A DNA stretch of 64,000 bases. It comes from an uncultured Helicobacter sp. Lineage in GTDB: Bacteria; Campylobacterota; Campylobacteria; Campylobacterales; Helicobacteraceae. Below the pieces are notes generated by a model that did not search any database, was not told the DNA's origin, and saw only the letters and a list, made by a program, of their open reading frames with translations. Positions 35,257 to 45,424 of this stretch are shown one piece after another. Position 1 is the first letter of the stretch, and every line of letters starts with the position of its first letter. A program made the translations under genes and the position numbers. The stretch covers positions 1 through 64,000 of the forward strand of contig NZ_CAJTLL010000010.1 in the NCBI RefSeq assembly GCF_910577135.1. The letters are read 5' to 3'.

Positions 35257-36579
35257 ATGCTACGATTTGCTCCTTCCCCCACAGGCGATATGCACATAGG
35301 TAATTTGAGGGCGGCTATATTTAATTATATTATAGCCAAACAAAGCGGAGAGAAGTTTCTTATCCGTATTGAAGATACAGATATTACACGAAATATTGAG
35401 GGGAAGGATAAGGAGATTCTAAGTATCCTTAATCTTTTTGGGCTTTTGTGGGATAATCTTGTGTATCAAAGCGATAATTTCACCCGTCATCGCCAATTTG
35501 CAGAATATTTAATCAGCAAGAATTTAGCCTTTTATTGCTACTGCTCAAAAGATTTTTTAGAGGGCAAACGCGCCTTAGCTAAGGAGCAAAAAAAGCCATT
35601 TCGTTACAACCCAGAATGGGCGGAGCTAGAAAAGCAGAGTAATCCCCACCCTGTCGTGCGTATCCGCGCTGCAAGTGGCCCCATTAGCTTTGAGGATAGT
35701 ATTAAAGGCAAAGTAACATTTGAGCCGCACGAAATTGATAGCTTTGTGATTCTAAAAGAAGATGGAATCCCCACGTATAACTTTGCCTGTGCGGTTGATG
35801 ATATGCTCTATGATGTGAGCTTTGTAGTGCGAGGAGAGGACCACGTAAGTAATACACCCAAGCAGATTCTTATTCATCGCTATTTGGGCTATGATAAGGT
35901 GTTAGGATATGCACATTTGCCCATTATACTTGGCGAGAGTGGCAGTAAAATGAGTAAGCGCGATAGTGCTTCATCAGTAGCGTGGCTCCTTGAGGAGGGA
36001 TTCTTACCTCAAGCGATTGTGAATTATCTTGTCTCTATGGGGAATCGCACGCCTATGGAAGTATTTAAACTGCAGGATTGCTATGAGTGGTTTGATATAA
36101 AGTATATTGCAAAATCGCCCGTGAAGTTTGATATGCCGAGATTGCGATTTTTGAATCGGGAGCATTTAAAAATGCTAAACGAGCAGGAGTTCGCCCTTTT
36201 GCTTAATAGCGAAGATGCGAGTATTGGGGCTTTAGCAAAGTTACATTTGCAAGAAGCAAGCATACTAAATGAGATTAGAACAAAAATAGATATGATTTTT
36301 GCTCCAAAATGTATTACACAAATGGAGAATAATGAATCTTTTGAAGCAGAATGCAAGATACTCTATCAATATTTGCGCGAGATGATAGAGAGCCATAGTG
36401 AATCTTTGAAAGATTATGAAAGTTTAAAAAAAGAGCTAATGCAGCGCAGTAGTCTCAAAGGAAAGAAATTTTTTAAGCCTTTAAGAATCTTGCTTACAGG
36501 GACTACTCATGGCTTGGAATTAAGTGAGATTTATCCATATTTACGCTTCTTTTTGGCAGATATTGTTACCCTAGATTGA
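35257..36579 (+). CDS. gltX: Glutamate-tRNA ligase
   Basis: The 440-residue class I synthetase has the HIGH-like motif in APSPTGDMHIGNLRAAIFN and KMSKR in GSKMSKRDSAS. The body reads SFVILKEDGIPTYNFACAVDD and VRGEDHVSNTPKQILI, as in GluRS. A C-terminal anticodon-binding region follows, ending LRILLTGTTHGLELSEIYPY. Helicobacter usually carries two GluRS genes (one acting on tRNA-Gln); the order gltX-yggT-slt points to the gltX1 position of H. pylori. Confidence 0.93.
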   Translation: MLRFAPSPTGDMHIGNLRAAIFNYIIAKQSGEKFLIRIEDTDITRNIEGKDKEILSILNLFGLLWDNLVYQSDNFTRHRQFAEYLISKNLAFYCYCSKDFLEGKRALAKEQKKPFRYNPEWAELEKQSNPHPVVRIRAASGPISFEDSIKGKVTFEPHEIDSFVILKEDGIPTYNFACAVDDMLYDVSFVVRGEDHVSNTPKQILIHRYLGYDKVLGYAHLPIILGESGSKMSKRDSASSVAWLLEEGFLPQAIVNYLVSMGNRTPMEVFKLQDCYEWFDIKYIAKSPVKFDMPRLRFLNREHLKMLNEQEFALLLNSEDASIGALAKLHLQEASILNEIRTKIDMIFAPKCITQMENNESFEAECKILYQYLREMIESHSESLKDYESLKKELMQRSSLKGKKFFKPLRILLTGTTHGLELSEIYPYLRFFLADIVTLD

Positions 36580-36621
36580 CAAGATTATTCTATGCTTCCA
36601 TAAGTAAAAAGGGAGGATAGA

Positions 36622-36921
36622 ATGGTTTTAGGCACTTTTTTAGACGCTATAGCGGTTATATTGAGTATGCTTCTTAATTTGTATGTGTGGATCATTGTGA
36701 TTGCCACACTTGTGAGCTGGGTGCGCCCTGACCCCTTTAATCCTATCGTGCAGCTGCTTAATCGCCTCACTCAGCCTCTTTATGTAAGATTGCGCAAGTT
36801 TATGCCCACGACCATTAATGGCATTGACTTTTCGCCTTTAATTGTCGCAGTGGCATTAAAGTTTATTGATCTGTCTTTTGTGCAGCTTTTGCGTAATGTC
36901 GCGCAAACTTTGACGATATGA
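36622..36921 (+). CDS. YggT family membrane protein
   Basis: The 99-residue protein has two hydrophobic helices (ILSMLLNLYVWIIVIATLVS and FSPLIVAVALKFIDLSFV). The central YggT signature is SWVRPDPFNPIVQLLNRLTQPL. GGGAGGATAGA precedes the ATG. The family is linked to cell-shape or division functions in other bacteria, without a firm role. It ends five bases before slt. Confidence 0.9.
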   Translation: MVLGTFLDAIAVILSMLLNLYVWIIVIATLVSWVRPDPFNPIVQLLNRLTQPLYVRLRKFMPTTINGIDFSPLIVAVALKFIDLSFVQLLRNVAQTLTI

Positions 36922-36925
36922 GATT

Positions 36926-38560
36926 GTGATGATGAAAATATGTATTTTATGGTTGATGGCTTTTGCTATGGCTTTTGCTAATGCGAAAATCACGCTTGAG
37001 TTTTTAGAATCTAAGCCAAAGGGTCTAGCGAGGGATTTTTATATTTGGCAATTCTTGGGCGATGAGCACACATCTCTGCAAGATGCCCTCAAGGCTTATG
37101 ATTTAATATATCGTAAAACTTCTAAACTTGATAGTTTAATGAATGCAAAAGGCAAAGCAAGTGAAATGCCACGTGAGCTATACTGCCAAAGTCTTAATTT
37201 TGATAAACTCAAAAAGCAGGATAAGGCTTGTATTAAAGTAGGTTTGAATCTAGCAAGTATCTCCTCTATGCCTCAAAAAAATAAAGATTTTTTGCTTAAT
37301 ACCTTTAAAGATGATGTAGTTTTTAGAAAACGTATTGAAATTCTAAGCTCTCCGCAAATACTCACCAGTATGCTTAAAAGCGATGCACAGACTTTTGCAA
37401 GTATTTATGAAGTATTAAGAGCGAGTAATCGCCTCCATATTCTTGATCAAAATATTAAGCCCCAAGCCCTTAAAAAGCTTGCTGATGAGAATAATAAAGC
37501 CTTTAATGCTATGCTTGAGCGCATTATTGTAAGTCAAGATAAGACATATGATAAGTTTAAAAAATCGCTTGTTGGTGCTAATATTACCGGAGCAGATTCT
37601 TATACGCTTTTTATGCTAGGGCTTAATGAGATATTGCATAATCAGCCCCAAAAAGCACTTACATATTTCAAACACTCAAGCACAAAAGCCACTACCCCTA
37701 TGCAAAAAAATCGCACATTACTCTGGCAGTATTTTTTAAGCAATGATAAAAGTATGCTTGAAAGTCTCTCTAGTAGTACAAATGTTGATGTATATACGAT
37801 TTATGCTACCCAAAAGCTTAAGGTAGAGCCAAAATATCAGGTTGTTACAGATTTGGGCAAACTCTCATCAAGAAAACCTAAATTCGACATCAAAGATCCC
37901 TTCCAATGGCAACTCTTAAAAGATAGCCTCACGCAAGTAAAAAGTCAAAAAGATTTAGAAGAGCTTAGTAAACATTTTGCCTATAAAGATACAAGTCCGC
38001 ATTTAGCGTATGTGCTTAATCAAATGAATAATTTTAAGATTCACTATTTTATCACACCCTTTAGCGATAAGCTAAAATGGAAGGATGATAGCCAAAAGGC
38101 TTTTACCTATGCTATTGCTAAGCAGGAAAGCACTCTTTTGCCCGCACTTGTTTCAACTTCTTATGCGCTTGGTATGATGCAAATTATGCCTTTTAATGTC
38201 CAACCCTTTGCGAAAAGCCTAAAACGTGATAACATTACTTTAGAAGATATGTTTGATCCTATCACTGCACTTGAATTTGGCACATTCTATCTTGATGACT
38301 TAAGCAGAGAGTTTAAACATCAACTTTTTGTATCTTATGCATATAATGGCGGACCGAGCTTCTTGAGACGTGTATTAAAAAGCAAAATGCTTTTTTTGAA
38401 AAATCGCAATTATGAGCCTTGGCTATCAATGGAGCTTATTCCCTATAGAGAATCTCGTGATTATGGCTTAAGAGTTATAGCAAATTATATTGTTTATCAA
38501 GCAACCTTTGGGAATCATATTAATCTTGAAGATTATCTTAAGCAAACATTGGTAAATTAA
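36926..38560 (+). CDS. slt: Soluble lytic murein transglycosylase
   Basis: The 544-residue periplasmic enzyme cleaves peptidoglycan to 1,6-anhydro-muropeptides. The signal peptide is MKICILWLMAFAMAFANA, followed by a long helical superhelix domain. The catalytic SLT domain contains AIAKQESTLLPALVSTSYAL (Glu in KQES) and GMMQIMPFNVQPFAKSL. YNGGPSFLRRVL and YRESRDYGLRVIANY follow. It is in the same order as H. pylori slt. Confidence 0.94.
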   Translation: MMMKICILWLMAFAMAFANAKITLEFLESKPKGLARDFYIWQFLGDEHTSLQDALKAYDLIYRKTSKLDSLMNAKGKASEMPRELYCQSLNFDKLKKQDKACIKVGLNLASISSMPQKNKDFLLNTFKDDVVFRKRIEILSSPQILTSMLKSDAQTFASIYEVLRASNRLHILDQNIKPQALKKLADENNKAFNAMLERIIVSQDKTYDKFKKSLVGANITGADSYTLFMLGLNEILHNQPQKALTYFKHSSTKATTPMQKNRTLLWQYFLSNDKSMLESLSSSTNVDVYTIYATQKLKVEPKYQVVTDLGKLSSRKPKFDIKDPFQWQLLKDSLTQVKSQKDLEELSKHFAYKDTSPHLAYVLNQMNNFKIHYFITPFSDKLKWKDDSQKAFTYAIAKQESTLLPALVSTSYALGMMQIMPFNVQPFAKSLKRDNITLEDMFDPITALEFGTFYLDDLSREFKHQLFVSYAYNGGPSFLRRVLKSKMLFLKNRNYEPWLSMELIPYRESRDYGLRVIANYIVYQATFGNHINLEDYLKQTLVN

Positions 38561-38570
38561 AGGAGTTTTT

Positions 38571-39392
38571 ATGATACTTAAATGCTTATTTCCTGCTGCA
38601 GGGTATGGCACACGATTTTTACCTGCGACCAAGGCAATGCCCAAAGAAATGCTTCCTGTGCTTACTAAACCACTCATTCAATATGGTGTAGAAGAAGCAA
38701 TGGAGGCAGGGTGTTGCAATATAGGCATTGTAACAGGAAGAGGAAAAAGAAGCATAGAAGATCATTTTGATATAAATTATGAACTAGAACATCAAATATC
38801 TGGCACTGACAAAGAAGAGCTTTTAAAGAGTATTAGACAAGTAACGCAATCTTGCACATTTTCTTATACAAGACAAAATGAAATGAAAGGCTTAGGACAT
38901 GCTATACTTACAGGTGAAACACTCATTGGTAATGAAGCCTTTGGCGTGATACTCGCTGATGACTTGTGCATTAACCCAAATGGAAAGAGTGTGCTTAGCC
39001 AAATGGTAACTTTATATAAAAAATATCATTGCTCCATTGTGGCTATTGAAGAAGTCAAAGCAAATGAAGTGGATAAATATGGTATCATACAAGGCGAAGA
39101 GATAGAATCGAATGTGTATCGTGTAAGTGATATGGTGGAAAAGCCCCATATTGACAAAGCTCCAAGTAATTTAGCGATTATTGGACGCTATATTTTAACA
39201 CCTGATATTTTTGATATTTTGCGTGTTACTAAGCCGGGCAAAAAAGGCGAGATACAAATCACGGATGCTCTTTTAGAACAAGCAAAACAAGGACGTGTAT
39301 TGGCTTACAAATTTCAAGGTAGTCGTTATGATTGTGGCAGTGTCGATGGCTATGTCAAAGCGACTATGGCATTTTATGAGCAATTTCAGTAA
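38571..39392 (+). CDS. galU: UTP-glucose-1-phosphate uridylyltransferase
   Basis: The 273-residue nucleotidyltransferase makes UDP-glucose for LPS and glycan synthesis. LFPAAGYGTRFLPATKAMPK at the N-terminus is the nucleotide-binding signature. FGVILADDLCINP and GEIQITDALLEQAKQGRVLA are also typical. AAAGGAGTTTTT precedes the ATG, and the slt stop lies ten bases upstream. Confidence 0.95.
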   Translation: MILKCLFPAAGYGTRFLPATKAMPKEMLPVLTKPLIQYGVEEAMEAGCCNIGIVTGRGKRSIEDHFDINYELEHQISGTDKEELLKSIRQVTQSCTFSYTRQNEMKGLGHAILTGETLIGNEAFGVILADDLCINPNGKSVLSQMVTLYKKYHCSIVAIEEVKANEVDKYGIIQGEEIESNVYRVSDMVEKPHIDKAPSNLAIIGRYILTPDIFDILRVTKPGKKGEIQITDALLEQAKQGRVLAYKFQGSRYDCGSVDGYVKATMAFYEQFQ

Positions 39393-39395
39393 TCA

Positions 39396-39803
39396 ATGTT
39401 TGGTCTTAGTTTTTATGTTATTTGTTGGTTGTTGTTTTTGCTGCTATGCTTACCCATTATTTTTGCAGGACTTTTAGCTATTGCACTTGAAATAGAAAGG
39501 GCAGTAGTTACTGAAAGTCGTTTAAAGGGTATTTCACGTGAATTTAATAAATATGTAAATGACAACACAAAGCTTAGAGTTTTGCTTGAAGAGTTTATGC
39601 GCAGTTTAAAAAATTATCCTAAGGCAGGAGATGAATGCAATCTATGGCTTGATCTTATTTCACGTTTTGCTGCAAATATGAATCTTATGGAAGTTGAAGA
39701 AGTGGTGAATTTTCAAAATAGCTTAGAGAGTGCAAATCCTAATGAAAAAGCAAGTATTAAAGAAGCTATAGGAAAGGCTTTGCAAAAGCGACAAGGTAAC
39801 TAA
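39396..39803 (+). CDS. Small membrane-anchored hypothetical protein between galU and murA
   Basis: The 135-residue protein has an N-terminal double-length hydrophobic segment ([20 protein letters not shown]) and then a cytosolic helical domain ([18 protein letters not shown]). It occupies the place of the uncharacterised HP0647 gene of H. pylori between galU and murA, as I recall that order. It begins three bases after galU. Function unknown. Confidence 0.8.
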   Translation: MFGLSFYVICWLLFLLLCLPIIFAGLLAIALEIERAVVTESRLKGISREFNKYVNDNTKLRVLLEEFMRSLKNYPKAGDECNLWLDLISRFAANMNLMEVEEVVNFQNSLESANPNEKASIKEAIGKALQKRQGN

Positions 39804-39814
39804 AGGATTATAAT

Positions 39815-41080
39815 ATGGATTATTTACAAATACATAAAAGTTTAAATCTTCAAGGCAGTGTATCTATCTCTGGGGCGAAAAATTCTGCCCTCCCCATTCT
39901 CGCAGCTACTTTGCTCTCTAGCAATGAAGTAAAAATTAGCAATTTGCCTGATGTGGCTGATGTGAAAACCTTAGCGAAACTTTTAGAGCATTTGGGCGTA
40001 AATATTATGTGGGAAAATAGTAATACCCTCACTTGCCACGCGGAGCAAATCGTCCATACCCGTGCCATTTATGATATTGTGCGCAAAATGCGTGCCTCTA
40101 TCCTTGTGCTAGGACCACTTTTGGCGCGTTTTGGCTATTGTGAAGTAAGTTTGCCCGGTGGCTGTGCTATTGGAGCGCGTCCGGTGGATTTACATATCAA
40201 GGCTATGCAGAATCTTGGTGCAAGCATTCGAATTGAGGGCGGATACATCATTGCAGAGGCAAAGGGTGGATTAAAAGGAGCGGATATTTTCTTTGATAAA
40301 ATCACCGTTACAGGTAGTGAAAATGTGATTATGGCAGCTGCCCTTGCACACGGCACGACACGTATTATTAATGCTGCTAAAGAGCCTGAGGTCGTGCAAT
40401 TATGCGAGATTCTATCTGCAAGTGGCATAAAGATTACGGGCATTGGGAGTAATGAATTAAGCATAGAGGGTAGCGGAGGAGAACTGCTTAATTTTATGCC
40501 TATTAGTGTGATACCCGATAGAATCGAAGCAGGGACATATCTCTGTGCTGGGGCGATTACCAATTCATCTATCACATTGCAAAATGTCCAAAACACACAT
40601 CTTGTAGCCATTACGGATAAACTAGAGGAAATTGGCTTTAGCTTTGAAAAAACATCTCATAGCCTTACTTTGCTCCCGGCAAAGCATTTGAATCCTTTTG
40701 AGATTATCACTACTGAATATCCCGGATTCCCCACAGATATGCAGGCGCAGTTTATGGCATTAGCGACACAATGTGAAGGCACAAGTGTGATTGAAGAGCG
40801 GCTTTTTGAAAATCGCTTTATGCACGTGAGCGAATTGCAGCGGCTAGGAGCGGATATTTCACTCAAAGGCAATCACGCTACGATTAAGGGTGTAACGCCA
40901 TTGCGTGGGGCTGATGTAATGGCGACAGATTTACGTGCGAGTTCTGCGCTTATCTTAGCCGCACTTGTGAGTAATGGTAGCACAAATATTCATAGAATCT
41001 ACCACCTTGATAGGGGCTATGAGCAAATCGAGCATAAGTTGCGCAACTTGGGTGTGCAGATTATACGCTTACAGAGCTAA
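39815..41080 (+). CDS. murA: UDP-N-acetylglucosamine 1-carboxyvinyltransferase
   Basis: The 421-residue enzyme catalyses the first committed step of peptidoglycan synthesis. [20 protein letters not shown] carries the UDP-GlcNAc site (Lys and Asn). The catalytic Cys lies in [35 protein letters not shown] and [15 protein letters not shown] follow. It keeps the Cys that makes fosfomycin binding possible. Eleven bases separate it from the previous gene. Confidence 0.96.
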   Translation: MDYLQIHKSLNLQGSVSISGAKNSALPILAATLLSSNEVKISNLPDVADVKTLAKLLEHLGVNIMWENSNTLTCHAEQIVHTRAIYDIVRKMRASILVLGPLLARFGYCEVSLPGGCAIGARPVDLHIKAMQNLGASIRIEGGYIIAEAKGGLKGADIFFDKITVTGSENVIMAAALAHGTTRIINAAKEPEVVQLCEILSASGIKITGIGSNELSIEGSGGELLNFMPISVIPDRIEAGTYLCAGAITNSSITLQNVQNTHLVAITDKLEEIGFSFEKTSHSLTLLPAKHLNPFEIITTEYPGFPTDMQAQFMALATQCEGTSVIEERLFENRFMHVSELQRLGADISLKGNHATIKGVTPLRGADVMATDLRASSALILAALVSNGSTNIHRIYHLDRGYEQIEHKLRNLGVQIIRLQS

Positions 41081-41101
41081 GATGAATAAAAAGGGGATAA
41101 A

Positions 41102-41686
41102 ATGCGGATTGTGCGATATATTGGGTGTTTGATAGCGGCGGCATTATGGGCACAAGAATCTTTAGAGTATGATTTGCGAATCTCCTATACAGGCGATAAA
41201 AATGCACCCACTACGATTAAAACGCAATATTGTAAAGGCACAACGACAAAATGCGGTAAGCAAATCAAAATTTCGCATAATGGCGTTTTGCTTTTTAAGG
41301 CGTATTATAAAAATGGAGAGTATGATGGGGAGGTGCTATCATATTATCCTAATGGCACATTGCACGAAAGCCGTGTGTATATTGAGGGTAAGGAAATAGG
41401 CAAACGTGTAACATACCATCGTAATGGCAAGATTCAAAGCGAACAAATGTATAGCTTGAATAAACGCGAAGGAGAGGGTAAGAAATATTATGAAGATGGG
41501 GTATTGCAAGCGCATTTTACTTTTAAAAATGATAGGCTTGATGGTGTAAGAAAAGAGTTTGATAAAAAAGGTATCCTTATTTATCAAACGCTCTATAAAG
41601 ATGGCAAAAAGCAATCTATGAAGCAATACAATACACAAGGAGAAGTAATTGAGAGCAAAAATTGCCGTTGGCAGGCTTGTTATTGA
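41102..41686 (+). CDS. MORN-like/YwqK repeat protein, probably exported
   Basis: The 194-residue protein begins MRIVRYIGCLIAAALWAQ, a signal peptide. It then has a series of about 22-residue YwqK/MORN_2-like repeats: LLFKAYYKNGEYDGEVLSYY, PNGTLHESRVYIEGKEIGK, RVTYHRNGKIQSEQMY, KKYYEDGVLQAHFTFKNDRL. Such repeats form extended beta sheets; in Fusobacteria and Campylobacterota they occur as families of secreted proteins of unknown role. The gene lies 17 bases before a second, related gene, which suggests duplication. Confidence 0.8.
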   Translation: MRIVRYIGCLIAAALWAQESLEYDLRISYTGDKNAPTTIKTQYCKGTTTKCGKQIKISHNGVLLFKAYYKNGEYDGEVLSYYPNGTLHESRVYIEGKEIGKRVTYHRNGKIQSEQMYSLNKREGEGKKYYEDGVLQAHFTFKNDRLDGVRKEFDKKGILIYQTLYKDGKKQSMKQYNTQGEVIESKNCRWQACY

Positions 41687-41703
41687 TACCAAAGGAGGGG
41701 AAA

Positions 41704-42486
41704 TTGAAAAAGTATATTATACAATGGACAAAGATTATTGCAGGAAGTATAGCACTTTGTGTTTTATATGGTTGTATGGAGCAAGAGCCTAGTATTGCAC
41801 AAGGCAATGAAGTTCAGCCACAAGTAGCATATCCTGCCAACTCACATACGTCTAAAACCAAAACTACCAAGCCTAGAGTATCCTCCTCATCGCGTGCGGT
41901 TCCTAATAAGGTAACTCCTCGTATTGCTCCTGCAATACGTCAAAAAGATATGTCACAGCAAAATGCAGAAGATACACTAGGTTCTAAAGACACCCCTTAT
42001 ACACAAAATATACTTGAAGAAATCAGTGGAGAGCAAAACAATGAAGAGGTGGAAGAAGATGGACGCGCTTATAGGGCGGTTATCACCTACAAACCGGGGA
42101 CAAAAATCAAACACGGCAAGGAGACGCTTTATTATCTTGATGGGGGTGTAGCACAGATAGCATTTTATGTTGATGGTAAAAAAGAAGGGCTATATCAAAT
42201 TTTTTCTCAAAAAGGAGTGCTGATTTATGAAGCTCATTATAGTGCAGGAGTTTTGCACGGATTATGCCGACTTTTTGATATAACAAATGGAAATCTAAAA
42301 AGTGAGATGAATTTTGTTGATGGCTTGCAAGATGGAGAGATGAAAATATATGATACATCAGGGTTGCCTTGGCATAGTTTGCAATATAAAGATGGCAAAA
42401 AAGAAGGTATTGCTAAAGAGTTTGATGAGCAAGGCAAAGTTATACGAGAAGTAATGTATCGCGATGATAAAGAAATAAAGCAATAA
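41704..42486 (+). CDS. MORN-like/YwqK repeat lipoprotein
   Basis: I place the start at TTG 41704 after a strong AAAGGAGG. It gives KKYIIQWTKIIAGSIALCVL and then YGC, a lipoprotein signal. A 42-base in-frame extension upstream would spoil the signal. A low-complexity Ser/Thr/Pro/Gln linker follows (about residues 25-115). Then come repeats matching the upstream gene: ETLYYLDGGVAQIAFYVDGK, VLIYEAHYSAGVLHGLCRLF, LPWHSLQYKDGKKEGIAKEF. It is probably anchored to the cell envelope with its repeat domain in the periplasm or on the surface. Confidence 0.8.
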   Translation: MKKYIIQWTKIIAGSIALCVLYGCMEQEPSIAQGNEVQPQVAYPANSHTSKTKTTKPRVSSSSRAVPNKVTPRIAPAIRQKDMSQQNAEDTLGSKDTPYTQNILEEISGEQNNEEVEEDGRAYRAVITYKPGTKIKHGKETLYYLDGGVAQIAFYVDGKKEGLYQIFSQKGVLIYEAHYSAGVLHGLCRLFDITNGNLKSEMNFVDGLQDGEMKIYDTSGLPWHSLQYKDGKKEGIAKEFDEQGKVIREVMYRDDKEIKQ

Positions 42487-43065
42487 CACAAATCTTGATC
42501 GAGCATTTGTGGTGGTATGTCTCACCCTAAAAGAGCGTATAATCATCAAACAGAGGTAAGAACAATGTTTATTTAAGCAAAATAAGGGGTTGAAATAACC
42601 CCAACACACTTAAAAGGTGAGATTTGCAAAAAAGATTGACAAAGTGCAAAAAAAATAGCTAAAATGCAAATGCTTATTTAGGCGTGTTATTTGAGAATCT
42701 CATTTGTGTCTTTAAGCAAACAAGGCGTTTAGGTCTAAATATGTCTTTGTTGCGGCCTTTTTGGGCATTATTCCAGCCCCTTACACGTTATATGGATTCT
42801 GTATTTCTATCCCATTCGAGGACATACTTCATTTAAAGAAACAATACGATTTAAACTTAAAAACATACTTGGTCGATAGACAAACAAGTGCGGGAAAGTT
42901 CTTGTAAAACATTAGTTGTAATAATTCTTGTATAGTTGTCCTAAAAATTCGCTTTAAGGAAAGCTTTGCAGAAAATGGCAATGCAAGGGCGTATAGGATT
43001 CTTTCCATCTTGGTATAATAGTGTAGAGATTATGTTATGGGTTCAATTCTTAAGGATATGATTTT
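42487..43065. other. Intergenic, 580 bases, one hairpin and no clear gene
   Basis: GGGGTT (42586-42591) pairs with AACCCC (42597-42602) across GAAAT, a possible transcript end after the repeat-protein genes. A minus-strand stretch around 42830-42700 reads KYVLEWDRNTESI, stop, GWNNAQKGRNKDIF. It could be a gene relic, but I cannot identify it. Confidence 0.4.
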
Positions 43066-43575
43066 ATGTTTGGTATTGGCATTTTTGAACTTTTAGTGAT
43101 TTTGATTGTGGCAGTGATTGCCCTAGGACCTGAGAAACTACCACAAACCATTGTTGATATTGTCAAATTCTTTCGTGCTGTGCGCAAAACAATGGTAGAA
43201 GCAAAGGAAAGCTTTGACAAAGAAATTCAACTTTCAGAAATCAAGCAAGAAGCCCTCAAATACAAAAATACGCTCACAGAGGAAGTTGATAAACTCACCA
43301 AAGATATGCAGCTTGATGAATTACGCCAAATCAGTGTAGATACCCTCAAACCATTAGATGAGGCTAAGAAAACCATTAATGAAGAGGCAAATGCCTTGCA
43401 AGGCACACTACAAACACTCAATACAGAAATCAGCTATACCACCCCTCAAAGCCCCGCTGAAGTAGTCCGAGATTCTCAAAATATCGCTCCATCTACGCAG
43501 AATCTAGCTTCCACACTAGATAGCTCAAATAAAGACAATTCACCACCACATAGTAGCATACATAAGGAAGTATAA
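43066..43575 (+). CDS. tatB: Sec-independent protein translocase TatB
   Basis: The 169-residue protein starts MFGIGIFELLVILIVAVIAL, with the TatA/B membrane helix and the Gly-Pro hinge (LGPEKLP). A long amphipathic charged helix follows and then a Ser/Pro-rich tail. The length, GPEKLP and location directly before tatC identify TatB rather than TatA. Together with TatC it forms the receptor for folded twin-arginine substrates. Its stop overlaps the tatC start by one base. Confidence 0.93.
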   Translation: MFGIGIFELLVILIVAVIALGPEKLPQTIVDIVKFFRAVRKTMVEAKESFDKEIQLSEIKQEALKYKNTLTEEVDKLTKDMQLDELRQISVDTLKPLDEAKKTINEEANALQGTLQTLNTEISYTTPQSPAEVVRDSQNIAPSTQNLASTLDSSNKDNSPPHSSIHKEV

Positions 43576-44339
43576 TGCTAGAAGATTTAAAGCCTCATAT
43601 ACAAGATTTACGCAAGCGGCTTATCATTAGCGTTTGTGTGTTTTTTGCCGCTTTTATTGTGTGCTTTGGCTTTTGGGAAATTATTTTTGCCTTTATCAAA
43701 GCGCCTTTGGTCGATGTGCTAGGAAGTGAGGTTCGGGGGAAATTTATTGCTTCGGGTATGATAGAGGGCATTTTTATCGCTATGAAGTCTGCGCTTTTTG
43801 CTGCACTTGTCCTTGCTATGCCTGTAATTTTTTGGCAGACGTGGATTTTTGTCGCGCCGGGCTTGTATAAACACGAAAAAAAGGTGGTTGTCCCCTTTGT
43901 GTTTTTTGGCACGATGATGTTTGCTATTGGTGTGGCTTTCTCCTATTATGGAGTGCTGCCCTTTATTATCAAAAATGTTCTGTTATTTGGTAATGATCAG
44001 TTTGAAGCCTATATCACAGCGGAAAATTATTTTACCTTTTTTATCCGCTTGGTTATTGGCTTTGGCATTGCCTTTGAGCTGCCTGTGTTATGCTTTTTCT
44101 TGGGTAAAGTTGGGCTAATTACTGATGAGAGTTTAAAGGGCTTTTTCAAATATGCTGTTGTGTTGATTTTCATCATTGCTGCCATTATTGCCCCGCCTGA
44201 TGTGATTTCACAGATTCTCTTAGCCATTCCTCTCACAGGGCTTTATGGTATTTCTATCCTTGTGCTTAAATGGGTCAATCCTGCCACCATCATTGTAGAA
44301 GAAGATGAAGAATCAAATCAACCCCCTAGCAAAGAGTAA
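43575..44339 (+). CDS. tatC: Sec-independent protein translocase TatC
   Basis: The 254-residue polytopic protein has six membrane helices. Conserved blocks are HIQDLRKRLIISV (first cytosolic segment), FWQTWIFVAPGLYKHEKK, and the final FKYAVVLIFIIAAIIAPPDV. It recognises the twin-arginine signal. It is translationally coupled to tatB, and queA begins five bases after it. Confidence 0.95.
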   Translation: MLEDLKPHIQDLRKRLIISVCVFFAAFIVCFGFWEIIFAFIKAPLVDVLGSEVRGKFIASGMIEGIFIAMKSALFAALVLAMPVIFWQTWIFVAPGLYKHEKKVVVPFVFFGTMMFAIGVAFSYYGVLPFIIKNVLLFGNDQFEAYITAENYFTFFIRLVIGFGIAFELPVLCFFLGKVGLITDESLKGFFKYAVVLIFIIAAIIAPPDVISQILLAIPLTGLYGISILVLKWVNPATIIVEEDEESNQPPSKE

Positions 44340-44344
44340 TCTTA

Positions 44345-45424
44345 ATGAGCCATTATGATTTCAATACAGACTTTATGCTTTCAAGTTATGATTATATTTT
44401 GCCCCAAAGTGCGATAGCCCAAAGCCCTGCTAATCCTAGAGAGAGTGCTAAACTCCTCGTGTATGAAAGGCAGAGTGGGCGCATTACCCATAGTGATTTT
44501 TATCATTTTTGTGATTTTGTGCCACAAGAGACACTACTTGTGTTAAATGACACAAAGGTGCTTAAGGCAAGAATCTATGCCCATAAGCATAATTCCCATA
44601 CGCAAACCTCCAAGCAATATGAAATCTTTTTTCACAAATTTTTAGAATCTGCACAACCCTCCACACTTTGCCTCACACAAATTAAAGGTCGTGTGAAAAA
44701 TGGAGATAAGCTTGTGCTTATAGATTCTATTCTTACTTCGCCTATCATCGCTCACGTGCTGCAATGCTGTGAAAATGGGATGCGAGTGGTGCAATTCACA
44801 CAGGATAATGAATCTTTAAGCCCCACTCAAGTGCTTGCTATGCTCCAAAAATACGGGCATATCCCGCTTCCACCTTATATCAAACGCAATGATTCTCCTA
44901 ATGATGGGCTTTTTTATCAAAGCGTGTTTGCCACTCATTTAGGCTCTGTTGCTGCGCCTACGGCTTCTTTGCATTTTAGTGAAAAGAGCTTAGAATCTAT
45001 GCGCCTACGTTTTGCAATGTGCTTTATCACGCTTCACATTGGCGCGGGGACATTTATGGGTGTGGAGAGTGCGGACATTCGCCATCATCATATACATACA
45101 GAATCTTACTCACTCACACAAGAGAGTGCTAATAAGATTCAAAAAGCGCACAAAGTGCTGTGTATTGGCACGACAGCGGCTCGTTGTGTGGAGCATTATA
45201 TGCGATACAGACAATTAAGCGGGGAATGTAATATATTTTTATATCCAAGTGTGGAATTTCAGCGAGTGAATTATTTACTTACAAATTTTCATCTCCCTAA
45301 AAGCACTTTACTTATGCTTGTAAGCGCGATGGTAGGGAGGGAAAAATGCCTAGAACTCTATCAAATCGCCCTGCAAAATGGCTATAAATTCTACTCCTAT
45401 GGCGATGGAATGCTCATCCTATGA
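44345..45424 (+). CDS. queA: S-adenosylmethionine:tRNA ribosyltransferase-isomerase
   Basis: The 359-residue enzyme transfers the ribosyl moiety of SAM to preQ1-tRNA in queuosine synthesis. Family blocks are YDYILPQSAIAQSPANPRES, LLVLNDTKVLKARI, GHIPLPPYIKR and APTASLHFSEKSLESM. VGAGTFMGVESADI-like text is present as LHIGAGTFMGVESADIRHH. It overlaps rsmG by four bases (ATGA). Confidence 0.94.
   Translation: MSHYDFNTDFMLSSYDYILPQSAIAQSPANPRESAKLLVYERQSGRITHSDFYHFCDFVPQETLLVLNDTKVLKARIYAHKHNSHTQTSKQYEIFFHKFLESAQPSTLCLTQIKGRVKNGDKLVLIDSILTSPIIAHVLQCCENGMRVVQFTQDNESLSPTQVLAMLQKYGHIPLPPYIKRNDSPNDGLFYQSVFATHLGSVAAPTASLHFSEKSLESMRLRFAMCFITLHIGAGTFMGVESADIRHHHIHTESYSLTQESANKIQKAHKVLCIGTTAARCVEHYMRYRQLSGECNIFLYPSVEFQRVNYLLTNFHLPKSTLLMLVSAMVGREKCLELYQIALQNGYKFYSYGDGMLIL

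Noticed and set aside
40135..40611. 158-codon minus-strand ORF opposite murA
   Set aside because: It is a shadow of a conserved enzyme gene and lacks its own start signals.
43030..43065. tRNA-like GGGTTCAATTC before tatB
   Set aside because: No acceptor, D or anticodon arms can be folded around it.
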